The notes under the pieces are model-generated. The model was not told where the DNA came from. It did not search any database and saw nothing but the letters and a program-made list of their open reading frames with translations. Both the position numbers and the translations under genes were made by a program. Below, piece after piece: positions 1 through 7,398 of a stretch of 36,388 nt of DNA (within the stretch, counting starts at the first letter, position 1; every line of letters starts with the position of its first letter). This stretch comes from Candidatus Methylomirabilota bacterium (GTDB lineage: Bacteria; Methylomirabilota; Methylomirabilia; Rokubacteriales; CSP1-6), in assembly GCA_036001065.1 (NCBI GenBank), contig DASYUQ010000015.1, forward strand, positions 1 through 36,388. Direction: 5' to 3'.

Positions 1-4
1 GGTT

Positions 5-30
5 GGGAAGGGGGGCGAAGCCCCCCTCCC
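5..30 (-). terminator. GC-rich hairpin after the peroxiredoxin gene
   Basis: Inverted repeat of a GGGA-AGGGGGGC arm and a GCCCCCCTCCC arm around a GAA loop, with one bulged A. It begins 5 nt beyond the stop codon of the minus-strand peroxiredoxin. No T-run follows, so it may act as a factor-assisted terminator or a 3'-end stabiliser rather than a classical intrinsic terminator. Confidence 0.6.
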
Positions 31-35
31 AGGAT

Positions 36-515
36 TCAGGCGAGTTTCTTCACCTCGGCCAGGATCTTGTCGGGATCGGGCAGTTGGCCCTTGGCGTAGC
101 GCTCGGTGAAGCGCACCTTGCCATTGCGGTCGATGACGAACGTGGCCCGGACGTTGGCGTTCCAGTCCGGCCAGTAGACGCCGTAATCCTTGGCGACGCT
201 CCGCTGCACATCCGACAGCAGCGGGTAGTTGCTGATGCCGACCGTCTTCGCCCAGTTCTCGTGGCTGAAGGGGCTGTCCGTGCTGATACCCAGCACCTGG
301 GTATTCGCCGCCTCGAAATCGCGAACGCGCTTGTCGAAGGCGGGCATGCAGGTGCTTCAGCCTGGCGTCCAGTCCAGCGGGTAGAACAGCAGGACGACAT
401 TCTTCTTGCCGCGGAATTCTCGCAGGCCGATCTCCTTGAGCCCGATCGTCTTCAGCGTGAAGTCGGGGGCCGGATCGCCCACGTTGAGCGTCTTGGTCTC
501 GCTGACCGTACTCAC
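36..515 (-). CDS. Peroxiredoxin (AhpC/TSA, BCP/AhpE-like), probable selenoprotein with Sec at residue 53
   Basis: Thiol/selenol peroxidase of 159 residues that would reduce H2O2 or organic hydroperoxides in the cytoplasm. The frame opens with GTG at 515 (upstream GGGGGAT as ribosome site) and reads VGDPAPDFTL near residues 12-21, then FYPLDWTPG followed by an in-frame TGA (357-359) and S-T-C-M-P-A-F. Peroxiredoxins have their peroxidatic Cys exactly at this TGA (T-P-x-C), and the same frame continues with normal peroxiredoxin sequence to a TGA at 36-38. The TGA is therefore read as selenocysteine, giving a U53-x-x-C56 pair. A SECIS-like hairpin lies directly downstream. The start overlaps the stop of the upstream metallo-hydrolase (GTGA), so the two are translationally coupled. 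A caller that stops at TGA will give a 52-residue fragment and a separate 103-residue ORF beginning at 347. Confidence 0.88.
292..356 (-). promoter_or_regulatory. Candidate bacterial SECIS element of the peroxiredoxin
   Basis: The mRNA just after the UGA (357-359) folds into nested stems. A perfect 8-bp outer pair joins 349-356 with 292-299 (AGCACCTG/CAGGTGCT). A middle pair joins 338-343 with 308-313 (CCGCCT/AGGCGG). An apical CGC/GCG stem closes a GTTC loop at about 31-34 nt after the UGA. A G at the start of the apical loop, 16-37 nt downstream of UGA, is the published pattern for SelB-binding bacterial SECIS elements. The region is also coding, so some pairing could be incidental. Confidence 0.65.
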
Positions 516-1453
516 TCGGCGTATCCCCCTTTCGCGAATTGCCTGGCGGCGCGTGTCGGTGATGTGCGGGTCATGATAGCACGTCCGGTCGGCGCCTTGG
601 CGGGGGGCCGGCGGGCGGCGGCCCAGAGCTGCGCCCGTCGCTCCTCCAGCGTCGCCTCGGGCAAGCCGAGGTAGGCCGCCGCGGTGGTGACGCGCCCCGT
701 CTCCCACAGCCGCGCGAAGCGCTCTCTCCACCGTCGGTCTCGGAGCGCGTGGTGGTCCATGATGACGCGGCAGCCGGTGGCGTCGATGATGCGGAGCAGG
801 TGCTCGACGCCGTGGTCGATGACCGTGCCGCCGACCTCCCGCTCCATATAGGAGGGCGGTCCCGAGAGGTAGAGCAGCGTCGGCTGCTGACGCGTGAGAT
901 AGGCGGCGGCCACCGGTGAGAGCGGTCCCTGCACGTCGGCGGCGAAGACGAAGCGCTCGCGCTCGGCGCGGTCGACGATCGTGAGGGTGACGACGTAGCC
1001 GAGCGACGTGCCCTCCAGGCCGTGGGCCAGCGGCGGCGACACCTCCAGCGTGACGTCGGCCTCGCGCCGCGCCTGGCCGTCGGCCGGCTCGACTCGGGCC
1101 TGGCCGGCCAGGGCCCGCGAGAGCTCCCCGGCCCGGCGGGCCTGAAGCCCCTGCACCATCCGCCGCGGGTCCTTCACCAGCACGGCGCGCCCCACGTAGG
1201 ACGAGGGATCGGAGCGGAAGTGATCCTCGTGGTAGTGGCTCACGAAGATCAGGTCGGCGCGAGTCGCGTACGCCGAGATGCGATCGTTGGCCCGGCGCAG
1301 GGCCTCCCACTCCTCTTCGGCGGGCGGCAGGTTGAAGCGCGACGGCGCCAGCGTGGCCCCCGGGTCGATGAGGATCCCCGTGCGCCCCGCCTCCACGAAG
1401 GTCGCCATCGAGCGGGCGCCGAGCGACTCCGCCGCCAGCGGGATGACCTTCAT
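512..1453 (-). CDS. MBL-fold metallo-hydrolase, UPF0282 family
   Basis: A 313-residue metallo-beta-lactamase-fold protein of the UPF0282 type (N-terminus MKVIPLAAESLGARSMATF, then ILIDPGA and the metal-binding HYHEDH at residues 73-78). Later metal-ligand candidates include the D of FAADVQG and the H of IMDHHALRD. The fold binds two metal ions; the substrate of this family is not established. Its stop overlaps the start of the seleno-peroxiredoxin by 4 nt, suggesting a shared role or regulation in oxidative stress. The ATG at 1453 sits only 1 nt from a 90-bp MITE, so the sequence normally holding the ribosome site is element sequence (GGAAC about 12 nt upstream). The last ~20 residues are basic and may be a lineage-specific tail. 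Confidence 0.85.
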   Translation of the reverse strand: MKVIPLAAESLGARSMATFVEAGRTGILIDPGATLAPSRFNLPPAEEEWEALRRANDRISAYATRADLIFVSHYHEDHFRSDPSSYVGRAVLVKDPRRMVQGLQARRAGELSRALAGQARVEPADGQARREADVTLEVSPPLAHGLEGTSLGYVVTLTIVDRAERERFVFAADVQGPLSPVAAAYLTRQQPTLLYLSGPPSYMEREVGGTVIDHGVEHLLRIIDATGCRVIMDHHALRDRRWRERFARLWETGRVTTAAAYLGLPEATLEERRAQLWAAARRPPAKAPTGRAIMTRTSPTRAARQFAKGGYAE

Positions 1454-1454
1454 G

Positions 1455-1544
1455 CTAGTGCCGTTCCAACTTGTTGGTACTAAATCTGTCCACGAACGAC
1501 GTACACGGTGCCTTCCTAGGCGCGAATAGTTGGAACGGCACTAG
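1455..1544. mobile_element. 90-bp MITE-like element, copy 1
   Basis: Non-coding element with perfect 17-bp terminal inverted repeats (CTAGTGCCGTTCCAACT at one end, its reverse complement at the other). Two further copies lie at 2316-2405 and 7309-7398; this copy is inverted relative to them and differs from copy 2 at one base. Sequence identity between copies stops exactly at the outer CTAG. That fits insertion at CTAG with TA duplication, as known for IS630-type transposases, although no transposase is present here. The element supplies the TAG stop of the SDR gene on one side and lies 1 nt from the metallo-hydrolase start on the other. Confidence 0.9.
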
Positions 1545-2302
1545 ATGCACCGGCCGCCGTCGACTTCCACACAGGTGCCCGTGATCATCGCCGCGTCGTC
1601 GGAGGCCAGGAAGATGGCGGTTCGCGCGGTGTCCTCGGGCTGGTTCAGGCGCCCCAGAGGCACCGTGGCCACGTAGCGCGCCAGGCCGTCGGCGTCGACC
1701 TCTTTCTTTCCCATGAAGGTCGCCAGCATCGGGGTTTCCGTTGCCACCGGTGCGATGGCCACCACGCGCACCCCGTACGGCGCGGCCTCCAGCGCCAGAC
1801 TCTTCGTGAGCGCGACCACGGCACCCTTGGACGCCGCGTAGGTCTGGCCGCCGGGGCGCGGACGGATGGCCGCGGTGGAAGCCGTGATCAGGAATACCCC
1901 TCGCTTCTGCCGTTTCATCACACCGAGCGCGTACTTGGCCCCCAGCCACACGCCCTTGACGTTCACCGCGAAGATCCGATCGAAGGCCGCCTCGTCCTGG
2001 TCCTCGATCGGGGTGGGCCACTGGGGCACGCCCGCGTTGGCGAAGAAGACGTCGAGGCCGCCGAAGGTCGCCAGCGCGCGCTCGACCATCAGTTGGTTGT
2101 CGGCCGCGCGGGTGACGTCGGCCGGCAGGGCCAGCGCCCGGCCTCCGCGCTTCTCAATCTGCTCCACCGTGGCCTTGGCTGCGGCCTCGTTGATGTCCAC
2201 GGCCACCACTCGGGCGCCTTCGCCCGCCAGGGCCAGCGCCGAGGCGGCGCCGATGCCCGAACCCGCGCCCGTGACGATCGCCACCCGGTTCTCGAGCTTC
2301 AT
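1541..2302 (-). CDS. SDR family NAD(P)-dependent oxidoreductase
   Basis: Classical short-chain dehydrogenase of 253 residues. It has the cofactor motif TGAGSGIG (11-18), NAG (89-91), N114, catalytic S142, Y155 and K159 (YAASK), and the usual C-terminal EVDGG. An acidic D at the end of the second beta strand (VVAVDIN) suggests NAD(H) preference. The substrate cannot be told from sequence. The ATG at 2302 has a strong AGGGAGG ribosome site; an in-frame ATG upstream lies inside the MITE and is not credible. The TAG stop is part of the CTAG end of the adjoining MITE, so the element inserted at the stop codon without changing the protein. MITE copies now separate this gene from both neighbours. 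Confidence 0.9.
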   Translation of the reverse strand: MKLENRVAIVTGAGSGIGAASALALAGEGARVVAVDINEAAAKATVEQIEKRGGRALALPADVTRAADNQLMVERALATFGGLDVFFANAGVPQWPTPIEDQDEAAFDRIFAVNVKGVWLGAKYALGVMKRQKRGVFLITASTAAIRPRPGGQTYAASKGAVVALTKSLALEAAPYGVRVVAIAPVATETPMLATFMGKKEVDADGLARYVATVPLGRLNQPEDTARTAIFLASDDAAMITGTCVEVDGGRCI

Positions 2303-2315
2303 CGCACCCTCCCTG

Positions 2316-2405
2316 CTAGTGCCGTTCCAACTATTCGCGCCTAGGAAGGCACCGTGTACGTCGTTCGTGGACAGATTTAGTATCAACAAGTTGGAACGGC
2401 ACTAG
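2316..2405. mobile_element. 90-bp MITE-like element, copy 2
   Basis: Same 17-bp terminal inverted repeats and core as the other two copies, and inverted relative to copy 1. One end lies just outside the ribosome site of the SDR gene. The other end (CTAG, 2402-2405) supplies the TAG stop of the luciferase-like oxidoreductase. It lies between two co-directional genes and, if transcribed, would fold into a long hairpin closed by the 17-bp ends. Confidence 0.9.
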
Positions 2406-3433
2406 AGCACCAGTTCGGCCATGAGCCGGATCGCGTCGGCGTTGCCGGCGACCATCAACGTGGTGATGCCGGACGACTTCCACTCAGCGAGGCGCTCGCG
2501 GATGAGCTCGCGCGGCCCGCAGAGCGCGACTTCGTCCACCAGTGCGTCGGGCACGGCCGCCTCGGCCTCGGCCTTACGGCCGGCGAGGTACAGATCCTGG
2601 ATCGTCCGCGCCGCCTCCTCGTAGCCGTAGCGCCGGGCCAGCTCGTTGTAGAAGTTCTTGCCACGCGCCCCCATACCGCCGACGTAGAGCGCCAGACGCG
2701 CCTTCACCGGAGCCCGGCACTCCTCCACCCGCTCGCCCACGACCACGGCCACCGACGGCATGATGTCGAAGCGCGCAGGGGACTTCGCGCGATCCCCGCC
2801 CGCCGCCCGAAAGCCCGCGTCGAGCCACTGGCGGAACATTGACATGCGTCGCGGCGAGAAGAAGACGGGGATCCAACCGTCGGCGATCTCGGCGGCCAGC
2901 TCCACGTTCTTCGGCCCGATGGCGGCGAGATAGATGGGGATGGCCGGGCGCCCGTGGAGGATCGAGCGGAGCGGCTTGCCCAGGCCGGTGGCGCCGGGGC
3001 CCGCATACGGGATCTGGTAGTACTCGCCCCGGAACTCGACGGGCTTCTCGCGGTGGAGGACCGCGCGGACGATCGCCACGTATTCGCGCGTCTTGACCAA
3101 CGGCTTGCCGAAGGGCTGCCCGTGCCAGCCCTCGACCACCTGCGGCCCCGACACGCCCAGCCCCATCCGGAACCGTCCGCCCGCGAGCGCATCGAGCGTC
3201 ATCGCCGTCATCGCCGCCATCGCCGGCGTGCGCCCGGCGATCTGCATGATAGCGGTGCCCACGTGGATGCGCTCGGTGCGCGCGGCGATCCAGGCGGCCG
3301 GAGTGACCGCATCGGAGCCATAGGCCTCGGCCGTCCAGACGGAGTCGTAGCCCAGGTGCTCCGCCTCCTGGATCTGGGCCACGTCGAGCGCCATCGTCGG
3401 GCCCGAGTAGCTCAGGTGCAGCGCCAGCCTCAT
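2402..3433 (-). CDS. LLM class flavin/F420-dependent oxidoreductase
   Basis: Bacterial luciferase-like TIM-barrel oxidoreductase of 343 residues. Family landmarks are the N-terminus [68 protein letters not shown] and [23 protein letters not shown]. The pattern resembles actinobacterial F420-dependent LLM proteins (Rv3520c-like), but FMN use cannot be excluded. The physiological substrate is unknown. The ATG at 3433 fits the family N-terminus; the alkyltransferase-like gene ends 22 nt upstream. The final ...ELVL is followed by a TAG belonging to the MITE end. Confidence 0.88.
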   Translation of the reverse strand: MRLALHLSYSGPTMALDVAQIQEAEHLGYDSVWTAEAYGSDAVTPAAWIAARTERIHVGTAIMQIAGRTPAMAAMTAMTLDALAGGRFRMGLGVSGPQVVEGWHGQPFGKPLVKTREYVAIVRAVLHREKPVEFRGEYYQIPYAGPGATGLGKPLRSILHGRPAIPIYLAAIGPKNVELAAEIADGWIPVFFSPRRMSMFRQWLDAGFRAAGGDRAKSPARFDIMPSVAVVVGERVEECRAPVKARLALYVGGMGARGKNFYNELARRYGYEEAARTIQDLYLAGRKAEAEAAVPDALVDEVALCGPRELIRERLAEWKSSGITTLMVAGNADAIRLMAELVL

Positions 3434-3455
3434 GACCGCCTTCCGTCGAACGATG

Positions 3456-3755
3456 TCACCGTCCGTCGCCAGGACGCCACCGGTACTGCCGCAAGCGGAC
3501 GCGCCCGCCTGGGAGCGCGATGCCTTCCGCCTCGAGCCGGATCCGCTGGGTCAGCACGCTGCTCATCCGCGCGCGGGGACTGATGCCGCCCCGCGCGTTG
3601 ACCACCCGATGCCACGGCAGGTCCGGCGGACAGCCCCCCAGGGCCCGGCCGACCGCCCGCGCCGCCCGGGGCCGGTCCAGGAGCGCCGCGAGTTGGCCGT
3701 AGGTGACGACGCGGCCGCGGGGGATGCGCCGCACGAGCCGCCACACCGCCGGCAC
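3456..3755 (-). CDS. Alkyltransferase-like protein (MGMT family, active-site Cys replaced by Trp)
   Basis: Short protein of about 99 residues matching the C-terminal DNA-binding domain of O6-alkylguanine-DNA alkyltransferases ([14 protein letters not shown], residues 11-23). The canonical P-C-H-R-V active site reads P-W-H-R-V (47-51). Loss of the acceptor Cys marks alkyltransferase-like (ATL) proteins, which bind O6-alkylguanine lesions without repairing them and, in studied cases, pass them to nucleotide excision repair. The start is inferred: GTG at 3755, just after the stop of the ABC exporter gene (3761), gives [14 protein letters not shown]; no ATG is suitably placed. Confidence 0.8.
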   Translation of the reverse strand: MPAVWRLVRRIPRGRVVTYGQLAALLDRPRAARAVGRALGGCPPDLPWHRVVNARGGISPRARMSSVLTQRIRLEAEGIALPGGRVRLRQYRWRPGDGR

Positions 3756-3760
3756 GAACC

Positions 3761-5545
3761 TCAGGCGGAACGGCTCTTGACCCCGAGCTCCCACAGCCGC
3801 GCGTACAGTCCGCCCAGGCGCAACAGGTCCGCGTGACGGCCCTCCTCGTGAATGCGGCCGCGGTGCAGGACGAGGATGCGGTTGGCGCTCTGCACCGTGG
3901 ACAGCCGGTGAGCGATCGTGATCGTCGTGCGGCCCTCCGCCAGCCGCGCCATGGCGTGCCGGATCAGCGCCTCGGACTCCGGATCCACGCTCGAGGTGGC
4001 CTCGTCGAGGACGAGGATGGCGGGATTGTATACGAGGGCCCGGGCGATGGCCAGCAGCTGGCGCTGCCCGTGCGAGAGGTTCGCCCCCCGCTCGGAAAGC
4101 TCCTCGGCCCAGCCGCGCGGCAGGCCGTCGATCACCCGGCGGCAGTTGGCGACCTCGACCGCGCGCTCGAGATCGGCGCGGGTCACCCGGCCGTCGCTGC
4201 CCAGCTGGAGGTTGGCCTCGATGGTCCCGGTGAAGAGCACGGTGTCCTGGAAAATGATTCCCACGTGGCGGCGGAGGCTCTGGAGGTCCCATTCCCTTAC
4301 GTCGACGCCGTCGACCAGGACCTGCCCGCGCCCGACATCGTACGAGCGGTTGAGGAGCCGGGCGCAGGTGCTCTTGCCCTCGCCGGTGGCGCCGACGATC
4401 GCCACGTGCTCCCCCGGCGCCACCTCGAACGAGCAGTCGCGGAGGACCCAGTCTTCGTCCTCGTACGCGAACCAGACGGTCTTGAAGGCGACCGGCGATG
4501 GACCCCGTGGTACCGTGCGCGGGCCGGCGACCGCCGGCGCCGCGATGGCGGGGGCGCGATCGAGCAGCGCGAAGATCCGCTCGGACGAGGCCATCGCCGA
4601 CTGCATGACCGTGTACTTCGCCCCCAGGTCCCGGATGGGAAGGAAGAAGCGGTTGGTGTACTGGATGAACGCGACCAGCGTGCCGAACGTCAGGGCTCCC
4701 GCCCCGATCTGGCCCGCGCCGTACCAGAGCAGCAGGGCCAGCGCCGCCGAGCCGAGCGCCTCCACCGCCGCATAAAGGGACGCTTCCCACACGGTCGAGC
4801 CGAACATGGCCCGCCGGTAGTCGGCGTTAAGGCGGCGGAAGGCGCTGAACTCGTGCCCCTCGCGGGCGAAGAGCTGGATCACCGTCATGCCCTGGAGCGA
4901 CTCCTGCAGGAAGGCATTCAGCCTGGCCAGGCGCCGGCGGACCTCGCGGTAGGCGTCGCGGGCGCGGATCCGGAAGTAGCCGGCGATGGCGCCGAGGGCC
5001 GGCACCAGCGAGAAGGTCACCAGCGCCAGCCGCCAGTCCATCCACAGCATGACCGCCACCACACCCGCCAGCGTGATGACGTCCCCGACCACGGCGAACA
5101 GCCCGCTGGTGAACGCCTCGCTCACCGCCTCGACGTCGTTGAGCACGCGGGTCATCAGCCGCCCGACCGGGTTGCGATCGAAGAAGGCCGCCTCCAGGCG
5201 CAGGAGGTGGCGGAAGAGCATCGCCCGGAGGTCGTGCATCACCCGCTGGCCGGTGAGCTGCATCAGGTAGGCCTCGGCCGCCCTCAGCGCGCTCAGCATC
5301 ACCAGGACGCCCAGGAAGAGCGCGGCGACCTCGGTGAGGCCCCCCCAGTCGGCGGCCAGAATGTGATCGTCGATGGCGATCTTCAGGAGATAGGGCTGCA
5401 GCAGCTCGACGCAGGCGATCAGCGGGAAGAGGAGGGCCGTGGAGGCGATCAGCCGCCCGTGGGGCCGGGCGACCCGCGCCAGGCGCGCCACCAGGTGGCG
5501 GTCGAAGGCGCGCCCGAGGATCTCGTCGTGCTCGAGGTCAGGCAC
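3761..5545 (-). CDS. ABC exporter half-transporter, canonical NBD subunit
   Basis: A 594-residue protein with an N-terminal six-helix ABC exporter membrane domain (about 30-320) and a C-terminal ATPase domain: Walker A GATGEGKST (385-393), signature LSHGQ (490-494, H in place of the usual first G), Walker B ILVLDE with catalytic Glu (510-515), and H-loop H546. It starts with GTG at 5545 and overlaps the preceding ABC gene by 8 nt, so the two are made as a pair. With its partner, whose Walker B has Asp instead of Glu, it should form a heterodimeric multidrug or lipid exporter of the BmrCD/LmrCD/TM287-288 type. Substrate unknown. Confidence 0.92.
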   Translation of the reverse strand: MPDLEHDEILGRAFDRHLVARLARVARPHGRLIASTALLFPLIACVELLQPYLLKIAIDDHILAADWGGLTEVAALFLGVLVMLSALRAAEAYLMQLTGQRVMHDLRAMLFRHLLRLEAAFFDRNPVGRLMTRVLNDVEAVSEAFTSGLFAVVGDVITLAGVVAVMLWMDWRLALVTFSLVPALGAIAGYFRIRARDAYREVRRRLARLNAFLQESLQGMTVIQLFAREGHEFSAFRRLNADYRRAMFGSTVWEASLYAAVEALGSAALALLLWYGAGQIGAGALTFGTLVAFIQYTNRFFLPIRDLGAKYTVMQSAMASSERIFALLDRAPAIAAPAVAGPRTVPRGPSPVAFKTVWFAYEDEDWVLRDCSFEVAPGEHVAIVGATGEGKSTCARLLNRSYDVGRGQVLVDGVDVREWDLQSLRRHVGIIFQDTVLFTGTIEANLQLGSDGRVTRADLERAVEVANCRRVIDGLPRGWAEELSERGANLSHGQRQLLAIARALVYNPAILVLDEATSSVDPESEALIRHAMARLAEGRTTITIAHRLSTVQSANRILVLHRGRIHEEGRHADLLRLGGLYARLWELGVKSRSA

Positions 5546-7277
5546 GAGCGATCTCCTCCTCGAGCTGCTGGATGCGCCAGAGCTGGGCGTAGAGGCCGCC
5601 CCGCCTGAGGAGCTCGTCGTGCGTGCCCGTCTCGGCGACGCGGCCCTCCGCCAGCACCACGACGCGATCGGCCGCCCGCGCGGCCCGGAGCCGGTGGGTC
5701 ATGAGGAGCACCGTGCGCCCCCGGGCCGCGCGCCGGAGGTTCTCGACGATCTCCTCCTCCTTGGCGGCGTCGACGCTGGCGAAGACGTCGTCGAGGACGA
5801 GGATCGCCGGAGCCCCCGCCAGCGCCCGCGCGAGGGCCAGCCGCTGACGCTGACCGCCCGAGAGCGTGAGGCCCCGCTCGCCGACGACGGTCTCCCACCC
5901 CGCGGGAAAGCGCTCGACCTCGTCGCCGACGCCAGCGACCGCGGCAGCCGCGCGCACGACGTCGGGCGCGATCGTCTCCCGCCCCAGCGTCACGTTGTCG
6001 GTGATGGAGCGCGAGAAGAGGAAGGCCTCCTGCGGCACGTAGCCGAGGGCGCCGCGCAGGGTGCCGAGAGGCATGTCGACGACGTCGCGCCTGGCGACGA
6101 ACACCGTGCCGGCGGGCGGCTCCCACAGCCGCGCCAGCAGCGCGCCGAGCGTGGACTTGCCGCTGCCCGTGTGGCCGACCACGGCGACGGTCTCGCCGGG
6201 CTCAACCTCGAAGCTCACCGCTCTCAGCGCGGGCGGCCGATCCTCGTAGGCGAAGGTCACGTTCGAAAACCGGATGGCCGGCGTCCCGCCCAGGGGCGTC
6301 GCGTGGGGCTCGGGGGCCGGGGCGGTTGCCACGATCTCCTGGATGCGCTCCATGGAGGTGAGACCTCGGCGGACGATCGAGAGCGTGAATCCCAGTGCCA
6401 GCGTGGGCCAGGCCAGATAGGCCAGGTAGCCGTTGAAGGCGACGAGCGCTCCGAGGGTGAGGCGCCCGTCCATCACCGCCCGGCCGCCGAGCCAGAGGAC
6501 GATGAGGGCGCCCAGCCCCGTGATGAGGCCGGTGAGCGGGACGAACTGGGAGAGAGTCCGCCCCAGTGCCAGGCTCCGCCGGAGATACTCGCCGTTGGCC
6601 CGGTCGAACTCGGCGGCGGCCTGCGCCTCCATCGTGTAGGCCCGGACGACGCTCATCGCCGCCAGGTGCTCCTGCACGCGCGCGGAGAGGACGCCGAGCT
6701 GGTCCTGGGCGGCCTGGGTGCGCTCGTGGACGGTGACATTGGCCCCGCGGGCCAGCGCCACCAGCACCGGATACGGCGCCAGGGCGTAGAGCGTGAGCCA
6801 GGGGTCGACCGCGATCATCGCGCCCAGCGCTCCCACGAACGCGAACACGGTGCTGATGAAGCTCACGGCGCCGAAGCCCACCAGCACGCGCACGGCGCTG
6901 ATGTCGCTGGACGAGCGGGTCATGAGGTCGCCGATCGAATGGCGCGCGAAGAAGGCCGGCGGGAAGCGCAGGAGGCTGCGGTAGAGATCGTTGCGGACGT
7001 CGTACTCCACCCGCTGGGCGCTGGCCATGATCGCGAAGCGCGAGCCCAGGCGGGCCACGCCGTTGCCCAGGGCCAGGAGGAGGATGATGCCGACGTAGGC
7101 GCCGACCGGCGCGCCGGCCGCGTCGGCTTCCAGCGCCTCGACCGCGCGCTGGACGGTCCGGGGAATGGCCAGGCTCAGGAGGGTCGCAGCGCCCAGACAC
7201 GCGATGCCGGCCGCGTACCGGAGCCGATAGCGGACGATGTAGCGCGTGAGGGCGCGCGCCGGCGACGACACCCGCAT
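5538..7277 (-). CDS. ABC exporter half-transporter, degenerate NBD subunit
   Basis: A 579-residue ABC exporter half-transporter: transmembrane domain about residues 10-300, Walker A GHTGSGKST (368-376), consensus signature LSGGQ (472-476), Walker B ILVLDD (492-497). The residue after the Walker B Asp is Asp497 instead of the catalytic Glu. That is a hallmark of the degenerate ATP site in heterodimeric exporters, and the partner gene downstream has the normal Glu. The ATG at 7277 has GGAG about 9 nt upstream. The MITE at 7309-7398 lies 31 nt upstream and separates this gene from the ketopantoate-reductase-like gene. Confidence 0.92.
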   Translation of the reverse strand: MRVSSPARALTRYIVRYRLRYAAGIACLGAATLLSLAIPRTVQRAVEALEADAAGAPVGAYVGIILLLALGNGVARLGSRFAIMASAQRVEYDVRNDLYRSLLRFPPAFFARHSIGDLMTRSSSDISAVRVLVGFGAVSFISTVFAFVGALGAMIAVDPWLTLYALAPYPVLVALARGANVTVHERTQAAQDQLGVLSARVQEHLAAMSVVRAYTMEAQAAAEFDRANGEYLRRSLALGRTLSQFVPLTGLITGLGALIVLWLGGRAVMDGRLTLGALVAFNGYLAYLAWPTLALGFTLSIVRRGLTSMERIQEIVATAPAPEPHATPLGGTPAIRFSNVTFAYEDRPPALRAVSFEVEPGETVAVVGHTGSGKSTLGALLARLWEPPAGTVFVARRDVVDMPLGTLRGALGYVPQEAFLFSRSITDNVTLGRETIAPDVVRAAAAVAGVGDEVERFPAGWETVVGERGLTLSGGQRQRLALARALAGAPAILVLDDVFASVDAAKEEEIVENLRRAARGRTVLLMTHRLRAARAADRVVVLAEGRVAETGTHDELLRRGGLYAQLWRIQQLEEEIARA

Positions 7278-7308
7278 GCGCTATCGCTCCGCGGGCGGGT
7301 GCGCACTC

Positions 7309-7398
7309 CTAGTGCCGTTCCAACTATTCGCGCCTCGGAAGGCACCGTGTACGTCGTTCGTGGACAGATTTAGTATCAACAAGTTGGAACGGCACTAG
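7309..7398. mobile_element. 90-bp MITE-like element, copy 3
   Basis: Third copy, same orientation as copy 2 and differing from it at one base (CGCCTCGG instead of CGCCTAGG). It has the same 17-bp inverted ends starting with CTAG. It abuts the end of a 65-bp-family GC-rich repeat unit (7399-7458), so two unrelated repeats are stacked in this gap. The reading frame of the upstream ketopantoate-reductase-like gene runs through the GC-rich unit and stops inside this element. Confidence 0.9.

Noticed and set aside
36-515. Peroxiredoxin broken by a nonsense mutation or frameshift
   Set aside because: There is no frameshift: one continuous frame with a single TGA at the catalytic residue, intact family sequence on both sides, and a SECIS-like hairpin. 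A random nonsense mutation would not choose the Cys position in two separate genes.
3833-5608. Long plus-strand open frames opposite the ABC exporter genes (and similar ones at 5439-7373, 27021-29006, 11631-13439)
   Set aside because: Compositionally biased antisense shadows of real genes caused by high GC at third positions; no domains and no ribosome sites.
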